NCBI GenBank assembly: GCA_022814615.1
Contig: JAKLNE010000096.1
Coordinates: 1 to 64,000 of the forward strand
Length of the DNA stretch: 64,000 bases
Source: Waltergamsia citrina
Lineage: Eukaryota; Ascomycota; Sordariomycetes; Hypocreales; Bionectriaceae
Reading direction: 5' to 3'
The notes under the pieces were generated by a model. That model had not been told where the DNA came from and did no database searches. It saw only the letters and a program-made list of their open reading frames with translations. Shown here piece after piece: positions 11,521-22,693 of this stretch; position 1 is the first letter of the stretch, and every line of letters starts with the position of its first letter. The translations under genes and the position numbers were made by a program.

Positions 11521-12620
11521 GATTTTCAATTATCGCGAAGGGTACTGATCAATTTGGCGTTGCTACTAGTATTAAGGGAGTAGTAGTATTGTAGAGAATG
11601 GATTGTGAAGAGTTGAGCAAGATTGGTGGTTCTATGGGATCTGGTCGTGCTTTCTTCGCGTTCAGCGCATGGCGGGGAGGTTGGGGCCGCCTTTTTTTTC
11701 TTGGCCCATTCACCGTCACTACCGCCATCACCAATACTTGCTACTAGTAGTACTAAGTACCCAGTCACTGCGTATATTCATGTCCGCGCATGTTCGTGTC
11801 CCAATAGCTAGTATATTTCTTGTGTTATTTGAGATAATAGCAACAGATATAAAAACAAACAGTCACGATGACTTCAATTCATAAAGTCTGTAACTTTTTC
11901 ATAATTAGATCATGCGAGTTCCGGGCCATGTGGTTGAGCACGTCATTCCCGGCTCCATGTCGCCATGTTCCGAGTGACATTTTATGTCTTAAAAAGAGGA
12001 CCCCCATCTTATAATGATCTTTCCACATAATCTCGAATGGGGGAGTTGTTAATGTCGGATCCCCCCCTCCTTTGCCGACATTGGAATCCCGCTTCAATGT
12101 GCGCCTTGTTGACTTGTCCATGAACAAGAGAGTGTCGATCAATGTGCAACCAGCGAATCCTAGTTCGATCTGCAACCCTCTCGCCTCCTCCTCGTTACGG
12201 TCTGGCGGTTTGAGGTCGCAGGTCACATGGAGCGCTCATTCATTAGGACAAGCTGGACCCTGGGGTTCAGGCGCGGAGCCATTTCCAGCTTATAGACCGC
12301 TTGGAACTTGCTCGCTCTTTTCGTTTTCTTAACTATCTGAAGTTTGTTGAATCCATCGTTGTTGTGTGCCGTCCTACATCATTGGTGATTATTCAGATCC
12401 CTGCAACTAAGGCGGCCAACAGCCGACCGACCGAAGCTGACTGAGCATGAACAGACGTCAGACGTTGAATAACGACTGGAACTTGTACATGACCAGTCCG
12501 GAACTCATCACTCTTTCACATTGAAATCAGATTATTTTGCTCCATTCTCTGGCTGGCGTTTTCCGATAACGGACACCAGCCGGGCGCTCGCGCTCGCTGC
12601 CTGAGGGCTTCGCTAGAGCT
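11521..12620. promoter_or_regulatory. divergent BUB2 / sulfate permease intergenic region
   Basis: This 1.1-kb region lies between two outward-reading genes. At 11957-11966 is ATGTCGCCAT, one mismatch from the ATGRYRYCAT consensus bound by the sulfur regulator CYS3/MetR. It lies about 655 bp before the permease start. No coding feature is supported. Assigning this site to sulfur control is inference from the permease's function. Confidence 0.35.
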
Positions 12621-15164
12621 ATGGATAAGGCCGCCAGTGCAGCCGGCCACGGGCTGGCCAAGGTGCTGGGCATCAAATTGGACGGCAATGAAACAAATCA
12701 TGAGATTGTCGAAGATGGGATGCGCGAAGAAACACCTTTGGTTCCAGCCATCAGCAACGAAAGCGGTGCCTTCATTGAGGGGCAGCCGACCTCAGGAGAA
12801 TGGGTCCGCGAGCAACTTCCATCGGGAGACGAGGTTTCAAAGTACGCAAAGTCCCTGTTACCATGTCTTTCTTGGATTGGCCACTACAACCTCCAGTGGT
12901 TAGCCTCTGACATGGTCGCTGGTATCACCATCGGCGCCGTTGTTGTCCCTCAGGGTATGGCTTATGCCATGCTCGCCAAATTGGACCCGCAGTATGGCCT
13001 CTATTCTTCTTTCATGGGCGTCATGTTGTACTGGCTGTTGGGAACGTCCAAAGACATCTCCATCGGCCCAGTTGCCGTACTCTCAACTCTTGTGGGCAAC
13101 GTCGTCAACGCTGTACATGAATCTGGAAGCGAAATGTCATCACACTCCATCGCATCTGCCCTATCTATTGTTTCCGGGGGTATTGTTCTGTTGATAGGAC
13201 TCCTCCGGTGGGGTTGGATAGTTGACTTGATCTCCATTACCTGTTTGTCAGCTTTCATGACCGGTTCTGCCATTGCCATTGCTTCTAGCCAGCTACCCGC
13301 CCTCATCGGCGTGACGGGCTTCTCCAACCGGGATGCGCCGTATAAGGTTATCATTAATGTGTTGAAACATCTTCCTGAGGCTTCCGGAGATGCTGTCCTG
13401 GGATTGTCTGCTCTATTCATTCTTTATTTCATCCGCAATGCCCTCACAAAGGCCGCAGTACAATTTCCCAAACGGAGGCGGATTATTTTTTTCGTTAACA
13501 CCATGCGGACGGTGGCCGTCATACTTTTCTACACCATCCTGAGCTTCATTGTCAACCGAAACAGGAGGGAGAACCCCGCGTTTGAAGTTTTGGGACATGT
13601 TCCCAAGGGCTTTCGACATGTTGGTGTTCCCAAGTTCGAGGTTGGCCTTGTCCACACTTTTACGCCTTACCTTCCAGCAACTGTCATTGTCATGCTCGTT
13701 GAGCATATTGCTATCGCAAAATCTTTCGGAAGAGTCAACAAATATACAATCGACCCATCCCAGGAAATGGTCGCCATCGGCGTGACCAACATATTGGGCC
13801 CGTTCCTTGGTGGATATCCCTCCACTGGATCATTCAGTCGCACAGCCATCAAGTCCAAAGCTGGGGTGCGCACACCTGCAGCAGGCATATTTACAGGCTT
13901 GGTCGTACTGCTTGCTACATATTTCCTGACGGGAGTTTTCTTCTTCATTCCTAGTGCCTGCCTGGCTGCAGTCATAATCCACGCTGTTGGCGATCTTATT
14001 ACACCTCCAAATACGGCATACCAATTCTGGATGGTTTCTCCAGTCGAATTCTTCGTCTTTATTGTTGGCGTTGTGGTTAGCGTCTTTTCACATATAGAAA
14101 ACGGACTTTACGCCACGGTAGGTCTGTCCGCAGCTATTCTTCTTTACCGCATCTTAAAGGCTCGAGGGCAGTTCCTCGGCAAAGTCAAGGTCCATTCCGT
14201 CCTCGGGGATCGTGTCATCCGAGACAGCCACAGGGAGGTCGTTGGTCAGTATGGGACTTTCCAAGACGCTTCTTCAAGTGCTTCACGGAATGTTTTCTTA
14301 CCACTCGATCACGGCGATGGTTCCAACCCGAATATTGCCGTTGACAACCCCTATCCAGGCATTTTCATCTACCGTTTCTCAGAGGGGTTCAACTATCCCA
14401 ACGCGAACTCATCACTTGACTACCTGGTAGATTTCATACATGCACGCACTCGGCGCACTAGTCCTGAGTTCTTCGAAAAGAAAGGTGACCGGCCCTGGAA
14501 CAACCCTGGTCCTCGAAAATCAGCCAAGGCGAGGCGGGAAAATGATCCAGAAGATGAGCTTCCCACCCTCAAGGCTATCATCCTCGACTTCAGCTCCGTG
14601 AATAATATCGACATCACATCTGTCCAGCGGCTTATCGATGTCAGGAACCAGCTGGACATGTATGCGGCTCCCGATGTGGTAGACTGGCACATTGCCTGCA
14701 TCAGCAACCGATGGACAAAACGGGGCCTAGTAGCTGGCGGATTCGGCGTACCGACAAGACCAAGCGACGGCTTGCACCACCGATGGAAGTCAATATTCAG
14801 CGTGGCGGAGATTGGGGGTAAAAGTTCGGCAGCCGCAGCCGCCGAAGATGACGCAAACGAACGTGAACTCCGTTTGAATCCCTTGCTGTCAAGGGATGAG
14901 GAGTCTGGGGAGGTATTCGCTGAGGAGGAGGAGGATGCGCTCATTGAAAACGACCTCAACGGCGATATGGCGGAGTCCATTGGAGACTTAGGCGCAGAGA
15001 AACCAAATGGGGGATCATCGAAGGGGAAGCGTAAGGGGGCTGTGGTCAGCAGTCTCAACAGACCACTTTTTCATGTCGATCTCACGAGCGCAGTCCAGGG
15101 GGCTATCGCCAACGCAGAGGCTAGGCAGGAGATGCGAGCGTCCTTGCAAGCATCAGAGTCATAA
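12621..15164 (+). CDS. SulP-family sulfate permease with STAS domain
   Basis: An intronless 847-aa plasma-membrane sulfate transporter, the entry step of sulfur assimilation. A cytosolic N-terminus (1-85) leads into the SulP hallmark region, with WLASDMVAGITIGAVVVPQG followed by AMLAKLDPQYGLYSSF. The membrane part has 10-14 helices to about residue 520. The C-terminal STAS domain spans roughly 575-735 and includes LKAIILDFSSVNNIDITSVQ. An acidic low-complexity linker (about 735-800) precedes the tail. It is similar in design to Neurospora cys-14 and Aspergillus SutB. A near-consensus CYS3 site lies upstream. Other SulP substrates such as molybdate are less likely at this length. Confidence 0.92.
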   Translation: MDKAASAAGHGLAKVLGIKLDGNETNHEIVEDGMREETPLVPAISNESGAFIEGQPTSGEWVREQLPSGDEVSKYAKSLLPCLSWIGHYNLQWLASDMVAGITIGAVVVPQGMAYAMLAKLDPQYGLYSSFMGVMLYWLLGTSKDISIGPVAVLSTLVGNVVNAVHESGSEMSSHSIASALSIVSGGIVLLIGLLRWGWIVDLISITCLSAFMTGSAIAIASSQLPALIGVTGFSNRDAPYKVIINVLKHLPEASGDAVLGLSALFILYFIRNALTKAAVQFPKRRRIIFFVNTMRTVAVILFYTILSFIVNRNRRENPAFEVLGHVPKGFRHVGVPKFEVGLVHTFTPYLPATVIVMLVEHIAIAKSFGRVNKYTIDPSQEMVAIGVTNILGPFLGGYPSTGSFSRTAIKSKAGVRTPAAGIFTGLVVLLATYFLTGVFFFIPSACLAAVIIHAVGDLITPPNTAYQFWMVSPVEFFVFIVGVVVSVFSHIENGLYATVGLSAAILLYRILKARGQFLGKVKVHSVLGDRVIRDSHREVVGQYGTFQDASSSASRNVFLPLDHGDGSNPNIAVDNPYPGIFIYRFSEGFNYPNANSSLDYLVDFIHARTRRTSPEFFEKKGDRPWNNPGPRKSAKARRENDPEDELPTLKAIILDFSSVNNIDITSVQRLIDVRNQLDMYAAPDVVDWHIACISNRWTKRGLVAGGFGVPTRPSDGLHHRWKSIFSVAEIGGKSSAAAAAEDDANERELRLNPLLSRDEESGEVFAEEEEDALIENDLNGDMAESIGDLGAEKPNGGSSKGKRKGAVVSSLNRPLFHVDLTSAVQGAIANAEARQEMRASLQASES

Positions 15165-17060
15165 CGGAAGTTTGATTGATGGATAAAACACAATAATGAA
15201 ATTAGCCCAGCATAAAATATAAGCATAGAGACTTTATTTGATCAATTCAAGCACATTTTACTGCTTCATGGTGCCCACTTCCCGGACTTTGGGAGGATTC
15301 GAGACAGCGCCGTTAAGACAGCAGACTATGAGGCAGCAGTATACTGTTGAGCACGATTCCGCGCAACTTTTGGGTGAAGGGATGATTAAGACAACATTGT
15401 GAAGAAAACAAAAGGGGTAAAGAAGGTATAAGTTCACCACGTAAATATTCGAGTGAATGACCCCTGCCAAGTCTAACGAGATCTATCCACCATCAACCAT
15501 CTGAAGCATTGTGTAGCCGCTGTGTGAACGTCTGAAACCAATGTTTGGCCACTCACACGCACACCTTGATTACCATCCACTGAATCTGGACGGGCCTCGT
15601 AAGAAATCACAGGCAAGGTTGTAAAATTTGGTCGTCTCTCTATTCCATAACTTAACGGAGGATTCATCTAAGAGCTGGTATGGATGAAGTCCCTCCTTCT
15701 CGGGTATATTGTAGTACTCGCAACATGATAAAGCGACGATGAGCCATTATTTGGCCAAAAACTGATACGTAAATCGTGCCTGAGACTGTTCAGCCGTAGT
15801 TCCTCTTCATGATCCTCTTCATGATCCTCTTCCCCTGCTCGTCCTCTCCCTTCTCCAAGTCAGCGCGGAATGTTACAGCTGTGACTTCCCAAAATCTTAT
15901 GGTTAGCTTGTGACATATGTATGCACCTTAAGTCGTTTGCCCTCAGCCTTGGATCATTGGTCAGCGTCCAGCCAGCAGCCGCAAGTTTGTCTCACTGATA
16001 GGCATCCGTTATGACGATGTTAGCACTAGCAATTAGCCTGAAGAGCATAGCAGGATCATCCTCGTCCTCGTAACCGGGACGTCTAGAAATGAGGTCTTCC
16101 TCTTCGGTTCTGAAATTATCCTCGCACTTATCCTCACCTTTGTGGATAATATGATTGTGATAAAGGTGATCAGTGCTAGGATTGGGCTTTGCGTACTTTC
16201 GCCGCTACCCTGGAAACTGATGGAAAGCAGTCTCGACCGTAGCTTGCAGATTGTGATCATGTTGGTCATAATGAGCCTCCAAGTTTCTCATCGCCATAAA
16301 AAGAGCTTAGGGTAGTTAGCTTAGTGATCCCGTTTTCTGGAATTTGCCTGTCTGAAGCGCTCTCCCTAGGTCATACAGTAACCCTAACCCTGGAACATTG
16401 GACGGTTTTGCCGGTGGTAGGACCCGTGCGTTGTTCTGCTGCTCGAGCCACGACAAGTTTTCATATATGAATGCACTAACAATTTGATGACCGCAAGAAG
16501 AAATGAGGGCCCTGAAGGGTGCGGGTAATGAGATAATCTCTTAACCTAGTTCTTTCCGTCTGGTTTGGGTATTATTTTTCAAGGAAGTGGCCAACCTTAA
16601 GATGCGGGTAATCAGTTGAACCAGTTGCCTTCAAGAAGAGAAGCCCACCTACCGCTTCAGGTCAATCCCACGGTGGTTCGCACGAGGCCGTTCATTCTTG
16701 TTTGATAGAACAAACAAGAAAAATGTTGCAAATATTTTAGTTGCCAACTCGTTATGAGTTGGCTTTTATGGCAGATATCGGTCTTCTTCTCACAGGCTTC
16801 TACCAGAGCTGTGGCAGTAACTCAACGGGAGACTTATGACGCGTTGTTAAGCATTTAGGGGTCCACCCCGCGGACTCGTTAACGAGCGCGTAACTTTGTC
16901 CTGCCGTCATCACTATCGAAGATGCAGTCCCCATTTAATAAATTCGTTTGATTCTATTTTCGACTTCAATCACTCTAGGCGATCGATTGCCATGAGATTA
17001 CCCTACTCACTTGTTCTCTGAACCTCTCTCTGGAGCCGACGCGCTCCGACATCGCCCATC
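15165..17060. other. intergenic, about 1.9 kb
   Basis: No supported gene. It contains a three-copy 12-bp tandem repeat (15801-15832) and a two-unit CCCTAA telomere-like motif near 16381-16390. The last few hundred bases are probably promoter and leader of the WLM protease gene. Confidence 0.5.
15801..15832. repeat. 12-bp tandem repeat TCCTCTTCATGA
   Basis: Two perfect copies of TCCTCTTCATGA are followed by a third, diverged copy. It is a short direct repeat in intergenic DNA with no visible coding role. Confidence 0.8.
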
Positions 17061-18596
17061 ATGCCGTGGGGCGTCCAAAGGCTCAACGTGAAGAAGTCTC
17101 AGCCCAATGCCAACATCGTCTTCATCAAGCCCATGAGCGGGCCGAACGAGAAGATTGCGCAGGACTTCCTCGAGCGCATAGCAGCGCAATGCCGTACGTC
17201 CCTCAACCTTTACTCTTTGTATCCGCAATTGCAGGTCATCGCTAACTCCACGTCTTTCCTACTTGCAGTCCCTGTTATGCGCGAGCACCATCTCTACGTC
17301 ATGTCTCTCGAAGAATTCCCTCCGAACCGCGAATTTGTCGGCCGAAACTTCAATGCCGGCGAGGTCATCCAGCTTGTGCTGCGATCCCCGGGGTCGGGAC
17401 GCTGGCTGCCCTTCGAATATGTCCAGATGGTCATGATGCACGAGCTCGCGCACTGCAAGCAGATGAACCACTCAAAAGCTTTCTGGGCTGTTCGAAACAA
17501 TTACGCTACACAGATGCGAGGGCTATGGGGTAAAGGTTATACTGGGGAAGGCATTTGGGGTCGCGGTGCCACCTTGAGTACTGGTAGGTGGGAGAAAGAT
17601 ACAGTACGGGATGGAGAGGCTCTGCCAGAGCATCTCTGTGGAGGTACATTCCGATCAAGAGCAAGGGGAAAGAGAGGGCGCAAGAAGAAGCCTACAATAA
17701 GCTACCAAGAAAGAAAGCAGAGGCGTATAGAGAAGAAGTTTGGGAAGAACGGTGTTTCGCTAGGCGCAGACGACGAAGCCAAGGTGAAGCTCGAGAAGGG
17801 CAAGAAAGTACAGGCGAAACCTCGAGTGGCCGGCAGTGCCAGAGGGCGCGAACTACGAGCAGCCGCAGCATTGGCACGGTTCGAGCAGCAGAAGGAGGTG
17901 AAGCCCGAAGTGAAAGACGAGGACGAAACGGAGTCGGGCAGCGATAGCGACTACGACGATGCAGACTTTCCGGATCTCGACTCCAAGGATGCACTTGATG
18001 TGGATGGCTCACGACTCGTTGACGAGAAGGGCAGAGGCATGGTCAAGGTATGCGAGGACGAGGCACAAGATGACCCCGGAGCACAGAACGAGATGCAGGA
18101 GCTACAGAATGTGTTTCGGCGCGTCAAAGACGAGTCGCCTGGTCCATCCACCGTCGACATGTCCGCTATTCCAGACAGACCGGTCAAGGAGGAAGACCGT
18201 GCAAGCTCGCCAGCGCTGGGGGCGATCCCCCCTCCTTCAACTACGACAAGCAAGAAGTCTTCCGTCAAGGAAGACCCAGCGCGTTCTCCGGATCTGCGTG
18301 CTATACCAGCTGCACCAGACCCAAGCCCTGCACGACCTAGAGAAGAAGCAAGGTCAAGCCACCCAAAACCGGCAGCGGAGAGTGTACCCAGCTATGGGTC
18401 GATTTCATGTTCGATGTGTTCTTATGCAAACCCATTACTGTCCGTCACTTGTGGCATATGCGGCAACGTATTGGATCCAGGTGCGAGTCCAGACTACTGG
18501 CGTTGTACGAGCGCTACGTGTAAAGACATTCTCTACAGGAACTCGGGAGACTGTGGCGTCTGCGGGCTTTGCGGAGAGAAGCCCGCCAAGCCGTGA
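17061..18596 (+). CDS. WSS1: WLM-domain metalloprotease, Wss1-like
   Basis: Predicted nuclear zinc metalloprotease that removes DNA-protein crosslinks. Two exons, 17061..17193 and 17269..18596, give 486 aa. The 75-bp intron (GTACGT to GCAG, branch GCTAACT) has no stop and is a multiple of three, so retention would add 25 residues. The WLM catalytic motif HELAHCKQMNH (102-112) has the HExxHxxxxxH zinc ligands, followed by the typical FW. A basic region (about 165-235) and an acidic, serine-rich region follow. A RanBP2-type zinc finger, CSMCSYANPLLSVTCGIC, begins near residue 424, with a second Cys cluster at the C-terminus (CTSATC...CGVCGLC). These tail fingers fit binding to DNA, ubiquitin or SUMO partners. 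Confidence 0.88.
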   Translation: MPWGVQRLNVKKSQPNANIVFIKPMSGPNEKIAQDFLERIAAQCRTSLNLYSLYPQLQVIANSTSFLLAVPVMREHHLYVMSLEEFPPNREFVGRNFNAGEVIQLVLRSPGSGRWLPFEYVQMVMMHELAHCKQMNHSKAFWAVRNNYATQMRGLWGKGYTGEGIWGRGATLSTGRWEKDTVRDGEALPEHLCGGTFRSRARGKRGRKKKPTISYQERKQRRIEKKFGKNGVSLGADDEAKVKLEKGKKVQAKPRVAGSARGRELRAAAALARFEQQKEVKPEVKDEDETESGSDSDYDDADFPDLDSKDALDVDGSRLVDEKGRGMVKVCEDEAQDDPGAQNEMQELQNVFRRVKDESPGPSTVDMSAIPDRPVKEEDRASSPALGAIPPPSTTTSKKSSVKEDPARSPDLRAIPAAPDPSPARPREEARSSHPKPAAESVPSYGSISCSMCSYANPLLSVTCGICGNVLDPGASPDYWRCTSATCKDILYRNSGDCGVCGLCGEKPAKP

Positions 18597-21500
18597 GGAA
18601 AGATGTGATTGATCGACAATCTTTTTGTATGATCTCCCTTCAGCTCGGTCGCCTTGCCATGCAGCAACGGCTGGGTTAAGGCGATTCAGGTATGGCTTAC
18701 ACGAAAGGAGGGATCCTTCATCGATAATCTTGTGGTTTACCGGAGAAAAAGTCCCCTTCTTCGTGGGGTCGTGTGACAGAGCGCAGAAGCTTGTCAAGGT
18801 CCAGACCATGATAGCCCCCTAGAAGATTAGTAGGTGGTAGGACGCAAGATGCGTGAAACCGCGTTACATCCTAAAGACGCCTTTGCGCCCTGAGCGAGAA
18901 AAAGGGTGTGTGGCCCTCGAGAGCCGATGGGTAGAAGCCTATTGGACGGGTTCTTTGAAGGTTCAATCCATCTCTCCAAGGTCTGACGCCGAGGATGCGG
19001 GGCAGTCGTGCCATTTCCCACACCACAAATGGTGTGTCGAACATGTAAACGAAACGTGTCGCGCGAGATGGAGTGACGGCAGATATGGCGGAAGACGCCG
19101 CTAAGCAGGGAGCAAGCTCCTATCATCTGTGCCGCGCTACGCCATTCCCTCGTGGCGCTTGCCTAGATTATAATTCCTTATCTTACATATGCATGTAGGC
19201 TGGGTCTAGATTTAGACCGAATTGACGAGAAGACGCATAATAACAGGATTCGATGTTGCCAAAGGAAGCAACTTTGGACCTTGGCATGAACTGGGGCATG
19301 AGATAGGAGACAAGCAGAGGGATCGACTCGGAGACGGAGATACGGGACGAAGTGGTGGAGGGCAAGAGCGGAATGACTTGGCCGAAACGAACAAACGACG
19401 AGGCATGTGCTAATGCACGAATCGTTATGGGTAGCCATAAGCTTGGGTGCAAACATCATGCTGGAGATGCATGGCTGGCTGGCTGGTTTGGTTCCATTCT
19501 TATTAGCCCCTTACCACTGCTGCTCGCGTCATTGCCCCAGTATGATGGGTTACGAACATGCTTTGGATGGACTGTAATAAAAAGGGGGAACCAGAACCTC
19601 AGAAGCCATTCAGAAAGGTGGATGACAGGCTATCGCTGGAGCCAAGATGGAAACGATTTACCCCGCAAAGATGCTGGTAGCGCGAGTGCCTGTTTCTAGT
19701 GTGGTGGGGATCCCCGGATTGCAGCCTGTAACGCCGTCTCAGTGCAGCGCATTGTAATGCAGCGTAGTACAAGTTGTAGTGGACTCTAAAGAAAAAGCCA
19801 CCAGTATGATTAATGCTGTTATGATGACCATGCATACCAACCATCGATGCCATTGCGTCGCTGCGTCGCTGCTTCGTCGCTGTTGGTGCAGGTGGGGTTC
19901 AAATCTGGCAAATCTCTCCTTCCTTGGTTGAGAGGGAGAGAAGGACGTGAACACTGTCACTGGTAGGGAGGGAAGGGGCTACCTCGAGGGTCTTGCTCGC
20001 AGACATCAGTTGCCAGTGGTTACTAGTAATAGTAGTATTTTCAGTTGGTACCTGAGGTATTGGGCATGAACAACTTGAAGCCGATATCGCTGCTTGCTAT
20101 GGCCTCACTACCTTCCCCAAGCATCTCTTGGTCCTTCCGTGCTTCTCTTAGTGTGGCAGTGATAACATCTTTGTGGGAAGAGAGCATAATATGTACAGAG
20201 ACCAATTACTCGAACTACAACCATTCCTGAGGTGTGTAAGAGGATCGACGGCCAAGAAATGTGCACTCAGTCTCACACCTCTCACCTAAGGCATCTAGGG
20301 CCTTAGAAATCCACTAAGACAAGGAGCCACAGCGCGGGTCGAGCTCGGTGCACGTACCTACTGGGCAGTTACAGGGCAGCTCCAGCGAAGCCCCGGGGAA
20401 CTGAAGCCACTGCATAGATCAAGCCCCACATGGCTCGTTCTCCTGATTAACACCGGCATCGGTGACTCGACGTCACCGTAAAAAAAGGCTTCGACCCTTA
20501 ACCCTTAACCTAGGCGTTAAGTCAAAAGACGCTAGAGCGCTGTAATGCCCAATGCCTGAGGTAGTGCCCTTTCACCTCTAGAGGACCCCTCCATAATTCA
20601 CTGGCAGCAATGCTACTGAGTACCTAGTCCAGTGCCATACTCCCGATCTCGCCTTTTGGCCGCGTGCAACACCATCCTCTTTTCGCCGCTCAACGTCAGC
20701 CTGAGCACGGTTAATTTACCTGTACCGCAAGCGACGAGTCATTTGCCGATCATTTCGTCACACTCAAACACAGTCTACGATTGCACAATCATTGTCTGTT
20801 TAACCCAACAAAATTGCGCGATCGTCAAGCAGAAACGCGGCCACTGGAAAAGCAGCGGCGCCACCATACTCGCAATTGAAGGGTAGTAGAAACACTGGCT
20901 GATATTCGAGGAAGAGCAAGCCACCATCATACATCCATGGTACCACATTGTGCAGATAGCGAGTTGTGTTGCAACTCTACCTTAGGGATCCCATCGAATA
21001 CAGTGGAGAAGTGGCACCCGCCCTTGACTTCAGGGTCCATTGCGTTGTTCCACCCCCGCCTTCACGTCTCCAGAAGGGTTGAGAAAGCTTGCGTTTGCTC
21101 GTCGCCGCCGACGTCGAAGGTGGTGCAAATCGCCGTTCCTGTGGTACTATCCTTTGACCCCGGGACCTGGACGTCGGGCTACGCGAGACAGAAAGCATTG
21201 CTAGTAACTGCTGCAGCAGAAGGCCTGCTAGTGTCTTCTTTTGTCTTTGTTCCTGATAAGCCTACGGCTCGTCCAAGACACACCAGGGCTTGCTTCCATC
21301 GTGCTCAAGCTTTCTCAACTGCGTTGGCACCAGAACGCTAATGGCTGTGTGCATACTTGTCCTTCAACCGCATACGATCGACGGCCGACGACTTATTAGT
21401 TAGCCAGAACTACCTACTAGGCGGCAATCCACTCTGTCTGTGCCGGCGCTACACACACGTACGTTCTCCCTAGTACGCACGCACGGCGACGAGCGTGCAG

Positions 21501-22546
21501 AGAGCGCATTGCGCAGTGAACATAAAGCCCGAGACTGATCCACCCACCTAGCCAGCCCCTGCACGCCGCGGACGCCGCCGCGGCGCAAGTAACACGCCCC
21601 AAGCAGGTTGCCTATTTGAGGCGTCTTCTGGGGGGTATCCGCTCCGCTGCAGCGAACTTGATCTGACTTGTGCTGTGGAGCCTTGCAGTCTTAGTGAGTC
21701 CTCAGCAAGACAGCGGGGAGCCGGTCGTAGCCTTTCAACTGCAACTGCTACACAAGACCAGTTGTACATACACATCTGGCGTTACTTAGGGCATTTCCTG
21801 GATGCTGCTAGAGTGCTGCTCCTGTGCTGTGCTTTTACTGCTGGCTGGCTGGCTTGCGCATGTCACATTCCACATGCCGCAAACTCAGTGCCACCTACTA
21901 ACCTAGTAGTACGAGTACATCATATTGTACCGAGGACCACATGCCACCACATATGACATGCCACACTCATATTCACTCCCACTCTCACACTCACACTCAC
22001 TAATACTACCACTGAACCTACTCCTAACCGTCTTTACAACCACCACCACTGCTACCACCACCACCACCACCACCATCATTACCAATTCCATTACCATTCC
22101 CACCAACTCCTCCTCCTCCTCCCCTTCTTGTACCGACATCTGATCCTCCTCTCTTCTTTTCCTCTGCCTCCACCCCAGAACATACCCTCCACTTTGATTG
22201 ACACAACCCCTACCTACCTACGACTTCCCACTATTAGTCGTTCCTCTTATTACCTAAACCACCTCACCCGCTCCCTCTCACCATTCGCTCTCTTTCTTCT
22301 TCATCTCTCACGCCCCCTCTTCCTTCCTTCTGTCCTTTCTTACTTCTTCCCAATCCTCGCCTTCAACGCAAATTGATCATCCGCTTCTACTACTGGGACA
22401 CATTTCTCTCTACTTTTCCTCGAGTGATACGCTGCAAACCGAGCCATTCCTGACGCTCCGCTCGACCGTCAAGCTCTCTGCCCGCAACCGTCCTTGTTAT
22501 CTCGGATCCCCCGCCCAAGGATTCTGGCAATTCAACACACAACTTG
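18597..22546. other. gene-free 4-kb region, long leader for downstream gene
   Basis: No gene can be supported. Open frames of 60-134 codons lack domains and splice structure. From about 21950 onward the plus strand becomes strongly pyrimidine-rich (ACTCTCACAC, ACCACCACC and TCCTCCTCC tracts), as is common in long fungal 5' leaders. That stretch probably belongs to the gene starting at 22694. Confidence 0.5.
21967..22135. repeat. low-complexity CA/ACC/TCC-rich tract
   Basis: Consecutive simple tracts of CACTCTCACACTCACACTC, ACCACCACC and TCCTCCTCC type lie in the putative promoter or leader of the gene at 22694. They are a source of spurious low-complexity open frames on both strands. Confidence 0.75.
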
Positions 22547-22570
22547 ATGATTGCGACACTACAACCTTAG
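22547..22570 (+). promoter_or_regulatory. short upstream ORF, 7 codons
   Basis: An ATG at 22547 opens a seven-codon frame (MIATLQP) ending in TAG, 123 nt before the main start at 22694. I see no other ATG between it and the main start. If it lies in the mature transcript, it would be expected to lower or tune translation. A leader intron could remove it. Confidence 0.4.
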
Positions 22571-22693
22571 ACAGCAGCAATCGACCGTTTCGCCGGCGAC
22601 TAGCTCAGCTTTACAAAAATACTATTCTCCACTGCTTCTCTACCGAAGCACCTACATCGACCACGAAGCTACCTGTATAACAACCTTAGAACA

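Noticed and set aside
16380..16393. Telomere-like TAACCCTAACCC
   Set aside because: Only two units in unique surrounding sequence; it could be chance and does not show a chromosome end. A CCCTTAA duplication near 20496 is similar.
20937..21341. 134-codon plus-strand frame in the 4-kb gap
   Set aside because: No recognisable domain or membrane segment and no good splice context.
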